Assembly (NCBI GenBank): GCA_030743815.1
Contig: JASLRT010000097.1
Span: 1 to 37,038, forward strand
Origin: Candidatus Neomarinimicrobiota bacterium
GTDB taxonomy: Bacteria; Fidelibacterota; Marinisomatia; Marinisomatales; S15-B10
DNA: 37,038 bases
Reading direction: 5' to 3'
Each line of letters begins with the position of its first letter. Positions within the stretch are counted from its first letter, which is position 1. Below are positions 26,969 through 34,765 of this stretch, piece by piece. A model generated the notes under the pieces. The model was not told the DNA's origin and did no database searches. It saw nothing but the letters and a program-made list of their open reading frames with translations. The position numbers and the translations under genes are program-made.

Positions 26969-29716
26969 ATGATATCACCCATGAAACGCACCCACACCCC
27001 TGTGATGCTGCTAGTGGCTGTGTTTGCAGCGGCAATTGGTTGGTCTACTCCAGTGACGGAGGAGATTGACATCCCGCACGAGAAACACGTTTTGGACAAC
27101 GGATTAACGCTCATCATCCATGAGGACCACAAGGCGCCCATCGTTGCCGTAAATGTCTGGTATCATGTGGGATCAAAGAATGAAAAGCCGGGCCGGACGG
27201 GTTTCGCACACCTGTTTGAGCACCTCATGTTCAACGGATCAGAGAATTTCAATGACGACTATTTTATTCCTTTAGAGAAAGTAGGTGCTACTGACCTCAA
27301 CGGGACCACGAACGAAGATCGGACAAACTACTTTCAGAACGTACCGTCTAACGCCACGGACTTAGTACTGTGGATGGAATCTGACCGAATGGGCCATCTT
27401 CTCGGCGCGATAGACCAGGATAAATTAGATGAGCAACGCGGCGTCGTTCAGAATGAAAAGCGGCAAGGGGAAAACCAGCCGTATGCGATCGCCTATGAAC
27501 TGATTACCAAGAACACCTTCCCGAAGGGGCACCCCTATTCATGGACAGTGATCGGTTCCATGGAGGACTTAGATGCCGCTGAGCTGAATGATGTGCATAA
27601 GTGGTTCAAGGACTACTACGGCGCTGCCAACGCTGTCATCGCCATCGCTGGCGACATTGATGCGGAGGCGGCCAAAGCGAAGGCTGAGGAGTACTTCGGT
27701 ACGATCCCGCCTGGCCCGCCGGTGAAAAGGCAGGACATGTGGATTGCCAAAATGTCGGGTACGCATCGGCAGATTGCTCAGGATCGAGTTCCGTTGCCGA
27801 GGATTTACAAGGTCTGGAACATTCCTCAGTGGGGCTCCGCTGATGCCGATTATCTTGACTTGGTAAGTGACGTCCTGGCGGTGGGAAAGAACTCACGCCT
27901 GTACAAGCGGCTGGTGTACGAAGACCAGATTGCAACTAATGTGAATGCTTATGTGGATCTGCGCGAAATTGGTGGACAGTTCGCTATCGTGGCCACTGCG
28001 CAACAGGGCGTAGATCTCACGGAGGTTGAAAAGGCTCTTGATGAAGAAATCGCGACCTTTCTAAGGAAAGGCCCCACGAAGCGTGAGATGGAACGGATAA
28101 AAACACAGTACAGGGCGAGGTTCATCAGAGGTATCGAAAGGATAGGCGGCTTTGGCGGCAAGTCTGATATCCTTGCCAGGAACGAAGTGTATGGCGGAAC
28201 TCCCGATCACTACAAAGTGACGCTGGAGAGGATCGCCTCCGCCTCCAGGAACGATCTGAAGAAGACAGCAATGAAGTGGCTTTCTGACGGCGTATACATT
28301 CTGGAGATTCACCCCTTTCCCAAGCACATGACCACTGAGACAGATGTAGACCGTTCGAAGTTACCGGACGTGGGAGGGTTTCCCGCTCTTGAGTTGCCCG
28401 ATATCCAGAAGGTAACTCTCTCAAACGGCCTGGAAATCATTCTCGCTGAGCGTCATGAGATTCCTGTGGTGAGTCTGACACTGGTGGTGGATGCGGGCTA
28501 TGCGGCGGACCAGTTTGGCCTCGCCGGAACAGCCAGCATGTCCATGTTGATGCTGGATGAAGGGACTAATAGTAGAAGCGCGCTCGAGATTAGTGACGAA
28601 CTTAAGGTGTTGGGAGCACAAGTAAGTGCGGGGGCAGACTTGGATATATGCATCGTCTCTCTATCAGCGCTGAAGGAAAATCTCGACGCCTCTTTGGATG
28701 TCTTTGCAGATGTAATCCTCAACCCCACTTTTCCCAAGGATGAACTTGAGCGGCTGAAGAAGCAGCGGCTTGCTTCCATCAAGCAAGAAGAAACAAGACC
28801 CATAACCATGGCCCTTCGTGTCCTGCCAGCGCTGTTGTATGGCGAGGGGCACGCTTATAGCAACCCGTTGACTGGCAGCGGAACAGTAGCGTCGACGGAG
28901 TCCATGACCCGGGACGACTTGGTCAGCTTTCACGACAGTTGGCTTCAACCCCAAGGCGCTACCATGGTAGCCGTTGGAGATATTACGGTAGATGAATTGG
29001 TTACCAGCTTGGAGAACCTGTTCAGTGACTGGAAGCAGAAGACGGAGTTACCTGGAAAGAATATATCAGAGGTGTCCCTTCCCGCTCAGTCGAGGGTCTA
29101 TCTCATGGATAAACCAGGGGCAATTCAGTCTATCATCATCGCGGGACACTTGGCGCCGCCCACGAATAATCCTGATGAAATAAGAATTGAGACCATGAAT
29201 ACCATTCTGGGAGGCGCTTTTACCTCTCGTATCAATATGAACCTGCGGGAGGACAAACACTGGTCCTACGGTGCCAGGAGTTTGTTCTGGGAGGCCAAGG
29301 GTCAGCGCATGTTCTTCGCCTATGCTCCAGTGCAGACAGATAAGACAAAGGAGTCCTTGGTAGAATTGAACAAGGAACTGCGGGGAATCATAGGAGAGAA
29401 TCCGGCGTCAAAAGAAGAGCTGTCAAAAGCGCAGAAGAGCCAGACGCTGCGGTTGCCGGGCAGGTTCGAGACCATGAATGCAGTTTCGGGAGCCATTGTT
29501 GAAATGGTCAAGTTCGGAATTCCTGAGGATTACTATGAAACCTATCCCGGTCTGGTTCGTGGGCTAGATATCGCCGAGATATCTCAGGTGGCTAAGAACG
29601 TGCTCTACCCTGACAGACTGACGTGGCTGGTTGTGGGGGATAGGGAGAAGATAGAAGCGGGAATCAAAGAACTGGGGTACGGCGAAGTTCAGATCATTAC
29701 GGTGGGCGGAGAATAG
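26969..29716 (+). CDS. Exported double-length M16 zinc metallopeptidase
   Basis: This is a predicted periplasmic M16 (pitrilysin-type) peptidase of 915 aa, consisting of two M16 halves fused in one chain. The ATG at 26969 follows AAAAGGAGAAC at a good distance and opens a signal peptide (VMLLVAVFAAAIGWS). The upstream TTG at 26948 would precede the ribosome-binding site and is rejected. The N-terminal half carries the inverted zinc motif HLFEH (81-85) with the distal Glu163 in VVQNEKRQGEN. The C-terminal half lacks HxxEH but holds the substrate-binding R/Y motif LREDKHWSYG. Such proteins clear peptides in the envelope. Two smaller M16 genes follow it, giving a local cluster of three. Confidence 0.95.
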   Translation: MISPMKRTHTPVMLLVAVFAAAIGWSTPVTEEIDIPHEKHVLDNGLTLIIHEDHKAPIVAVNVWYHVGSKNEKPGRTGFAHLFEHLMFNGSENFNDDYFIPLEKVGATDLNGTTNEDRTNYFQNVPSNATDLVLWMESDRMGHLLGAIDQDKLDEQRGVVQNEKRQGENQPYAIAYELITKNTFPKGHPYSWTVIGSMEDLDAAELNDVHKWFKDYYGAANAVIAIAGDIDAEAAKAKAEEYFGTIPPGPPVKRQDMWIAKMSGTHRQIAQDRVPLPRIYKVWNIPQWGSADADYLDLVSDVLAVGKNSRLYKRLVYEDQIATNVNAYVDLREIGGQFAIVATAQQGVDLTEVEKALDEEIATFLRKGPTKREMERIKTQYRARFIRGIERIGGFGGKSDILARNEVYGGTPDHYKVTLERIASASRNDLKKTAMKWLSDGVYILEIHPFPKHMTTETDVDRSKLPDVGGFPALELPDIQKVTLSNGLEIILAERHEIPVVSLTLVVDAGYAADQFGLAGTASMSMLMLDEGTNSRSALEISDELKVLGAQVSAGADLDICIVSLSALKENLDASLDVFADVILNPTFPKDELERLKKQRLASIKQEETRPITMALRVLPALLYGEGHAYSNPLTGSGTVASTESMTRDDLVSFHDSWLQPQGATMVAVGDITVDELVTSLENLFSDWKQKTELPGKNISEVSLPAQSRVYLMDKPGAIQSIIIAGHLAPPTNNPDEIRIETMNTILGGAFTSRINMNLREDKHWSYGARSLFWEAKGQRMFFAYAPVQTDKTKESLVELNKELRGIIGENPASKEELSKAQKSQTLRLPGRFETMNAVSGAIVEMVKFGIPEDYYETYPGLVRGLDIAEISQVAKNVLYPDRLTWLVVGDREKIEAGIKELGYGEVQIITVGGE

Positions 29717-29779
29717 TTGGCTTCCCGGGCTTAAGTATCTCACAAACCAAAGCGTTTCCTGACAATATAGAAGGCATGT

Positions 29780-31078
29780 ATGACAGAAGGGTTTGAGTTC
29801 ATAAAGGAGTCGGGCGGAATCAAAGAATACCGCCTAATAGAAAACGATCTAACGGTCTTGTCTATGGTAGACCACTCGGCGCCGGTGGTAACATTTATGG
29901 TGACATATCGGGTGGGGTCCCGCAATGAGGCGATAGGACATACTGGTGCAACTCATCTGCTGGAGCATCTTATGTTCAAGGGATCGACGAATTATAGTAA
30001 GGATAACAGCAAGACAATCTGGAGAGTGTTACAGGACGTTGGCGCTGTTCTGAATGCGACGACGTGGTTCGACAGGACAAACTACTTCGAACTTCTCCCC
30101 AGTGAGCACCTTGAAAAAGCAATTTCTATTGAGGCAGATCGGATGCGACACGCGTTCCTGCGGGACGAAGACCGCCAGCCCGAAATGACGGTTGTGCGTA
30201 ACGAATTCGAGCGCGGCGAAAATGAACCGTTCGAAGTGCTGGACAAGAATATCTGGGCCACCGCCTATCAGGCCCACCCCTACCACCACGCTACAATCGG
30301 CTGGCGCTCGGACATTGAGAACGTTTCCACGGAACGCCTGCGACAGTTTTATGACACATTTTACTGGCCGAACAACGCCACGGTAAGCATTGTTGGGGGC
30401 GTTGAGGGGAAAACAGCCTTGGGCTTGGTGATAAAACATTTCGGGTCGATAGGTAGGTCTACGCAACAGATTCCGGTGATGTATACAACTGAACCTGAGC
30501 AAGAGGGTCAGAGGCGTGTCGTTCTGAAGCGGGCTGGCGAGGTGCCGATTGTGGGCATCGCTAATAAATCACCCGAAGGGCGCCACGGCGACAGCTATGT
30601 ACTTCAGGTGCTGGCATCCATTCTCACATCTGGGAAAAACAGCAGATTCTACAAAAGCATTATGGATCGTGGGCTGGCTACAGATGTTTCCGTTTGGGCC
30701 CACCCGCTCCACGACAACGGACTTTTTATTACTTATGCTTTTGTAACCCCCGGCACAGAACCGGAGCGGGTAGAGAAATTAATCTGGGATGAATATGAGA
30801 GTCTTAAGGAAAAGGGTGTTAAGAAGCAAGAGGTTGATAAAGCGAAAACTAGAATACGGGCAGAGACAGCTTTCAGCCGTGACGGCTCTTACTCGATTGC
30901 CAGCCACCTGAATGAGGCGATTGCCTTGGGCGACTGGACCTTTTATACGACGTATCTGGAGCGGATAGAACAGGTAACGGTAGAGGATGTACAGCGCGCA
31001 TGTAAAACATATCTTATAGAGGATACGAGTACTGTGGGTCACTTTGTTCCCACGCAGGCGGGCGAGGCTGAAGGGTAG
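29780..31078 (+). CDS. M16 metallopeptidase, catalytic subunit
   Basis: This 432-aa single-length M16 peptidase has the zinc motif HLLEH (59-63) and distal Glu142 in VVRNEFERGENEP. It has no signal peptide, so it is probably cytoplasmic, unlike its upstream paralogue. It resembles the catalytic partner of two-subunit M16B enzymes, in which an active chain pairs with a metal-free chain; the next gene is exactly such a chain, 39 nt downstream. The fold continues through HPYHHATIGWRSDIENV and the GGVEGKTALGLVIKHFG segment. The ATG at 29780 is used; another ATG at 29776 is out of frame. Confidence 0.94.
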   Translation: MTEGFEFIKESGGIKEYRLIENDLTVLSMVDHSAPVVTFMVTYRVGSRNEAIGHTGATHLLEHLMFKGSTNYSKDNSKTIWRVLQDVGAVLNATTWFDRTNYFELLPSEHLEKAISIEADRMRHAFLRDEDRQPEMTVVRNEFERGENEPFEVLDKNIWATAYQAHPYHHATIGWRSDIENVSTERLRQFYDTFYWPNNATVSIVGGVEGKTALGLVIKHFGSIGRSTQQIPVMYTTEPEQEGQRRVVLKRAGEVPIVGIANKSPEGRHGDSYVLQVLASILTSGKNSRFYKSIMDRGLATDVSVWAHPLHDNGLFITYAFVTPGTEPERVEKLIWDEYESLKEKGVKKQEVDKAKTRIRAETAFSRDGSYSIASHLNEAIALGDWTFYTTYLERIEQVTVEDVQRACKTYLIEDTSTVGHFVPTQAGEAEG

Positions 31079-31117
31079 ACCTGGGCGGAAAACCGAAAGA
31101 ACACCAGCTAACGAAAA

Positions 31118-32395
31118 ATGGATTTGATCGCGCCACAGATAAATGACGTTACGCCTGTTGATGGAGTCAGGGTCCTCTCTTTGGAGACGGGAGTGCGGGA
31201 TGTTGTCACTATCACCGGCAGTCTGTTGGGAGGCGAGGTGTTTAGTCCGGACAGCAACAGCGCTGTGGCTGAAATGACGGCGTCTATGCTGGATCAGGGC
31301 ACAGAAGAGAGGGACAAGTTTGCTATTAGCGAGACCTTGGAAAATGTGGGCGCGGCCCTCACATTTAGTTCTGATAATTACCGCGTGCGCTTTGGTGCCA
31401 GATGTCTATCAAAAGATGTAGGTGTCGTTCTGGAACTGTTGGCTGAGCAACTTAGGACACCAGCCTTCAAAAAGAGAGAACTTGACACTCTAATTAAGCG
31501 CAGGGTAGGTGAGTTGAAAAAGCACTCAGAGGACACCAGAGCGCGTGCAATGGAAGCGTTCCTGCAGACACTCTATCCTGAAGACCACCCCAACTTCTAC
31601 ACCCCTATGGAGAGACAGCTTGCCGAAACAAAAGCAATTCAGGCGCAGGAACTGAAGAAATTCCACGGGGACAATTACGGCACCAGGAAGCTTACGATCG
31701 TTGCTGTGGGTGACGTAAATCATGAAAAAATTACAGGCGGTGTAAAAAGACATTTTTCAGGGTGGCAAATGTCGCCGCTATCAATCGCCCGGCAGGATGA
31801 AGTCGTAGCCAACACAATTGGTGAGCCGGTAGACAAAACGATTGAGATGAAAGGCAAAACAAGTGCAGACACGGTTTTTGGTCAGCCGATCGGTATTGAT
31901 CGGGACCATGAAGAGTTCCATCCTCTTATGCTGGGGCATTTCATCTTGGGCGGAAATTTTTCAGCCCGCCTCATGTCAACGGTACGCGACCAGGAAGGAC
32001 TGACGTATGGAATCCAGGCCATCGTTGCGGGGGTTGACAATGGAAATGATGGCTACTGGTACGTCTGGGGGACTTTTGCTCCAGAACTGACGGCTCAGGG
32101 ACGAAAATCGGCGGTTAAGCAGCTGAAAAAATGGATTGAGAACGGGGTCACTGAGGATGAGCTGGCAAGAAAGAAAACGACAATTGGTGGAATGTATAGG
32201 GTCGGCCTTGCAACAACTGCCGGCCTTGCCGGGCGGATCCTCACAACTGTTGAGCGCGGTCGCACGCTGGATTACATAGACAGCTATCCAGACAGAATTG
32301 GTGCAATAACATTGGACCAGGTGAACAAGGCCATCAGAGGCTATTGTGACAGCGGGAAGCTGGTAACAGTGGTGGCCGGCGCTACAAACAAGTAA
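31118..32395 (+). CDS. M16 peptidase-like protein, non-catalytic subunit
   Basis: This 425-aa M16-fold protein lacks the HxxEH zinc motif: the corresponding region reads AVAEMTASMLDQGTEERD. It keeps the C-terminal R/Y substrate-binding motif in RLMSTVRDQEGLTYGIQ. This is the signature of the partner subunit in heterodimeric M16B peptidases, in which the second chain shapes the binding chamber. It has no signal peptide. It follows the catalytic subunit gene by 39 nt and precedes a reductase gene by 8 nt, so these genes are likely one operon. Confidence 0.93.
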   Translation: MDLIAPQINDVTPVDGVRVLSLETGVRDVVTITGSLLGGEVFSPDSNSAVAEMTASMLDQGTEERDKFAISETLENVGAALTFSSDNYRVRFGARCLSKDVGVVLELLAEQLRTPAFKKRELDTLIKRRVGELKKHSEDTRARAMEAFLQTLYPEDHPNFYTPMERQLAETKAIQAQELKKFHGDNYGTRKLTIVAVGDVNHEKITGGVKRHFSGWQMSPLSIARQDEVVANTIGEPVDKTIEMKGKTSADTVFGQPIGIDRDHEEFHPLMLGHFILGGNFSARLMSTVRDQEGLTYGIQAIVAGVDNGNDGYWYVWGTFAPELTAQGRKSAVKQLKKWIENGVTEDELARKKTTIGGMYRVGLATTAGLAGRILTTVERGRTLDYIDSYPDRIGAITLDQVNKAIRGYCDSGKLVTVVAGATNK

Positions 32396-32403
32396 TAGCC
32401 GTT

Positions 32404-32850
32404 GTGGACGTAATTCTTACGGCAGCCATTACTGCTAACGGAATGATTGCGCACCACGCTGAAGAGGTGATTCAGTGGTCAGAAGATCTCCACCTCTTCA
32501 GAGAACAGACGATGGGCCAGACCGTTGTGATGGGGTCAAACACTGAGAACACCTTGGCCGCGGAACTGGAGGGGAGAGAGACGGTGGTAATGCATCGCGA
32601 TATGGACCCTTCAAGAGTATTGGGACAAGTCAAAACAGAAAAGTGTTTCATCGTCGGCGGAGCAAGAACATACAGTCGTTTTGCACCATTCCTGACACAT
32701 CTCTTTCTGACGGTTCATCCCCAGGTGTTCTCCAGCAACTCTCTACCGCTGTTCAGCCATCTTGATAACGACATGCGGCTGGAATTCAAGAGATTGGTGG
32801 ATGTGAATAGCGAAAGGGGAATCTATCAGCTCCAGTATAAGGTTCTGTAG
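32404..32850 (+). CDS. RibD C-terminal / dihydrofolate-reductase-fold protein
   Basis: The 148-aa protein belongs to the DHFR-like reductase fold shared with the RibD C-terminal domain. Recognisable parts are ILTAAITANGMIA at the start, TVVMGSNTENTL (matching the DHFR/RibD GRxTxE-type region), the nucleotide-binding strand KCFIVGGARTYSRFAPF, and FLTVHPQVFSSNSLPLF. It is about 60 residues shorter than RibD-C and close to DHFR in length. The start is GTG, 8 nt after the M16 subunit stop, with no strong ribosome-binding site. The substrate is unknown; DHFR-like and flavin-pathway roles are both possible. It would be cytoplasmic and use NADPH, by family inference. Confidence 0.75.
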   Translation: MDVILTAAITANGMIAHHAEEVIQWSEDLHLFREQTMGQTVVMGSNTENTLAAELEGRETVVMHRDMDPSRVLGQVKTEKCFIVGGARTYSRFAPFLTHLFLTVHPQVFSSNSLPLFSHLDNDMRLEFKRLVDVNSERGIYQLQYKVL

Positions 32851-32904
32851 CGTGAGACCTAACAGGAGTAATTCCACAGACCGAACCTAGGTGTGATCTA
32901 TTAA

Positions 32905-33528
32905 ATGTTCGAGATTCCACCAACAGATGAACCAGCCGCCGGCGCAATCATCTTTCTGCACGGCTGGGGTGCCAACGGCCGCGACCTTGTTCCGCTTGGT
33001 CAAAGTCTGGGATTTAACAATGTGCAACTCGTTTTTCTTGAAGGAGAGTGTGAAGTGCCGGGAACGATGGGACAGGGCAGGGGGTGGTTCGCAATTCCTC
33101 CAAACGAACATCTTGAAGAGGAACGCTTCGCCAGCAGGCGAAAGATAATCTCTGCCATCGAAGAGATTTCATCTCGAGGAATTGACCGCAGTAGGGTTAT
33201 TCTGCTGGGATTCTCTCAGGGGGCCAGCATGAGTCTTGATGTGATGTTGAACCATGAGAAAGGGTTGGGTGCCGTTGTTGCTTTGAGCGGGTTCCTGATG
33301 GAGACAGAGAAAGTACGCAAGATGAAGAATCTCCATGTGGACGTACCCATCTTTGCCGCCCACGGCACCCACGATCCGCTTCTGCCGTTTGAGCCGAGTA
33401 AGTCGTCAGTCCTGACGCTTTGTGAGGTAGGGTTCGATGTGGAGTGGCATGAGTATCCCAAGGCGCATGAAATTGTACAGGAAGAACTGTCTGCTGTCCA
33501 GCAGTTTATAAAAAGGGTTCTCTCTTAA
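32905..33528 (+). CDS. Alpha/beta hydrolase, phospholipase/carboxylesterase family
   Basis: This 207-aa serine esterase belongs to the carboxylesterase/thioesterase-2 group (abhydrolase_2, YpfH-like). The oxyanion-side motif IFLHGWGANGRDL occurs at residues 16-28. The nucleophile Ser104 is in ILLGFSQGASMS, Asp157 is in AAHGTHDPLLPF and His188 is in YPKAHEI, completing the triad. No signal peptide is seen, so it is probably cytoplasmic. It lies 54 nt after the RibD-C-like gene, with no obvious terminator between them, and converges on the SRPBCC gene with a 7-nt gap. The natural ester is unknown. Confidence 0.93.
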   Translation: MFEIPPTDEPAAGAIIFLHGWGANGRDLVPLGQSLGFNNVQLVFLEGECEVPGTMGQGRGWFAIPPNEHLEEERFASRRKIISAIEEISSRGIDRSRVILLGFSQGASMSLDVMLNHEKGLGAVVALSGFLMETEKVRKMKNLHVDVPIFAAHGTHDPLLPFEPSKSSVLTLCEVGFDVEWHEYPKAHEIVQEELSAVQQFIKRVLS

Positions 33529-33535
33529 ATTATGG

Positions 33536-34600
33536 TTACTTTGTTGTAGAAGCCAGAGTAGCCGTGTAATCCAGAGAAGGAGCGTCTACAGGAACCTCGG
33601 GCCGTTCACCTGACCGCTTCGCCTTTACAAGAGCCGACTTCACTTTTGCGCGGAAGGTTCTATCTTCAATTGCGTTAATGATCTCTATATCGCCATCGAG
33701 CCCCTTGAGGACGTACTGATTGATTCTGGCTTCTTCGCCGACTTCGGCAGCGGGCGCCAGCTCTGTTGCGCTCGCCGCAGTGGAGGGGACGCCCCCGCCT
33801 AACATAAACTGGTTAACTATTTCAACAGCTTCAGGTGTCGCATCAGGGGTGATGCCGGCTCGCTTGGCTTTTACATAGGCAGATTTCGCCTTTGCCCGCA
33901 AAGGTTTCTCCGTAATGTTATTCAATAGATCCATCCCATCAGCTAGTGCCTTTGCCACCAGAGCGTCGATGAATGCGTCATTGATAATGATCTTTTCTTG
34001 AGCGGGCGCTGCTTCAGCCGCCACCTCAGCTTCCGGCGCCTCGGGCAGTGCCTCGACAAGGTTTCGCAGGACGTCCTTTCCACGCCACGAAAACATAGCT
34101 GCGGTAATAAAGCCGAGAAGGGTGTTGTTGCTGGAGTGATAATTAACTTCAAGACAGTTGGTGTACGGTTTTAGTTTGAAGGAGACAATCTCACGGTTGA
34201 AGGGAAAGAAGCGCATCTCCATGCTAAGGGTTCTGCAGGGATCAATGGTGACGAAGCGGCAAGGAACAAAAGGTGCACCGAAGAAGGGCTTAATCTTAAA
34301 ACGGCTTCCCACTTCCATTCTATATTCTAGCAGAGAGTGGCGGTGAGCCCAACGCACAGCACTCTCATTTGTAACACGAACGCGCTTAATCCATGGGAAC
34401 CAAAGGTTGTAATTCGCCAGATCGGTGAGAGTTCTCCACACGGTTTCGGCGGGGGCACCAACATCCATCTGTGCCACAGCTGAGGTCGCTCTAGGGTGGA
34501 AGCTGACAGAGCAGTCAAGATCGAGGTGCTGATCTTGAGACGCCTGTTGGATGAAGTACAAGATTACAGCAAGAAGAGCGATGCTTGCACCGGCTAACAT
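33536..34600 (-). CDS. Membrane-anchored SRPBCC-domain protein with duplicated C-terminal unit
   Basis: The 354-aa protein begins with a membrane helix (LAGASIALLAVILYFIQQA). An SRPBCC (START-like lipid/ligand-binding) domain follows at about 40-185, shown by MDVGAPAETVWRTLTDLANY at its start and by FFPFNREIVSFKLKP and LRNLVEAL at its end. An Ala/Glu/Pro linker leads to a unit repeated twice, at about 206-253 and 292-335. Both copies share the pattern RAKxKSAxVKAKRxGxxP preceded by a GxxIxN-type helix. I do not recognise this repeat. Polyketide cyclase/dehydrase-like domains often bind hydrophobic ligands, but no ligand can be inferred. The gene is divergent from the sodium symporter; GGGGAG precedes its ATG. 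Confidence 0.75.
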   Translation of the reverse strand: MLAGASIALLAVILYFIQQASQDQHLDLDCSVSFHPRATSAVAQMDVGAPAETVWRTLTDLANYNLWFPWIKRVRVTNESAVRWAHRHSLLEYRMEVGSRFKIKPFFGAPFVPCRFVTIDPCRTLSMEMRFFPFNREIVSFKLKPYTNCLEVNYHSSNNTLLGFITAAMFSWRGKDVLRNLVEALPEAPEAEVAAEAAPAQEKIIINDAFIDALVAKALADGMDLLNNITEKPLRAKAKSAYVKAKRAGITPDATPEAVEIVNQFMLGGGVPSTAASATELAPAAEVGEEARINQYVLKGLDGDIEIINAIEDRTFRAKVKSALVKAKRSGERPEVPVDAPSLDYTATLASTTK

Positions 34601-34680
34601 GGTGAATATCTCCCCTGATTTCTGATCATTTCCCTGGATTTTTTAGGGGTGAAATCTAATAATGAAAGGACTCTTCCTGT

Positions 34681-34705
34681 AGTGATTTTGTAGCGAAGAA
34701 TCACT
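34681..34705. promoter_or_regulatory. Inverted repeat overlapping the symporter -35 region, candidate operator
   Basis: AGTGATT (34681-34687) and AATCACT (34699-34705) are perfect 7-bp inverted arms separated by 11 nt. The right arm touches the first base of the -35 element. The 25-bp dyad has the dimensions of a dimeric repressor site; the regulator is unknown. Confidence 0.45.
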
Positions 34706-34733
34706 TGTCTGTTAAAAAATGATCGGCTATTAT
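34705..34733 (+). promoter_or_regulatory. Sigma-70 promoter of the sodium:solute symporter
   Basis: TTGTCT, a 17-nt spacer and TATTAT form a good -35/-10 pair. Transcription would start near 34740, about 25 nt before the ATG at 34766, and GGGGGAAAG lies in that leader. Confidence 0.6.
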
Positions 34734-34765
34734 TTCAGCCAGCCAAGCAGGGGGAAAGAGCAGAC

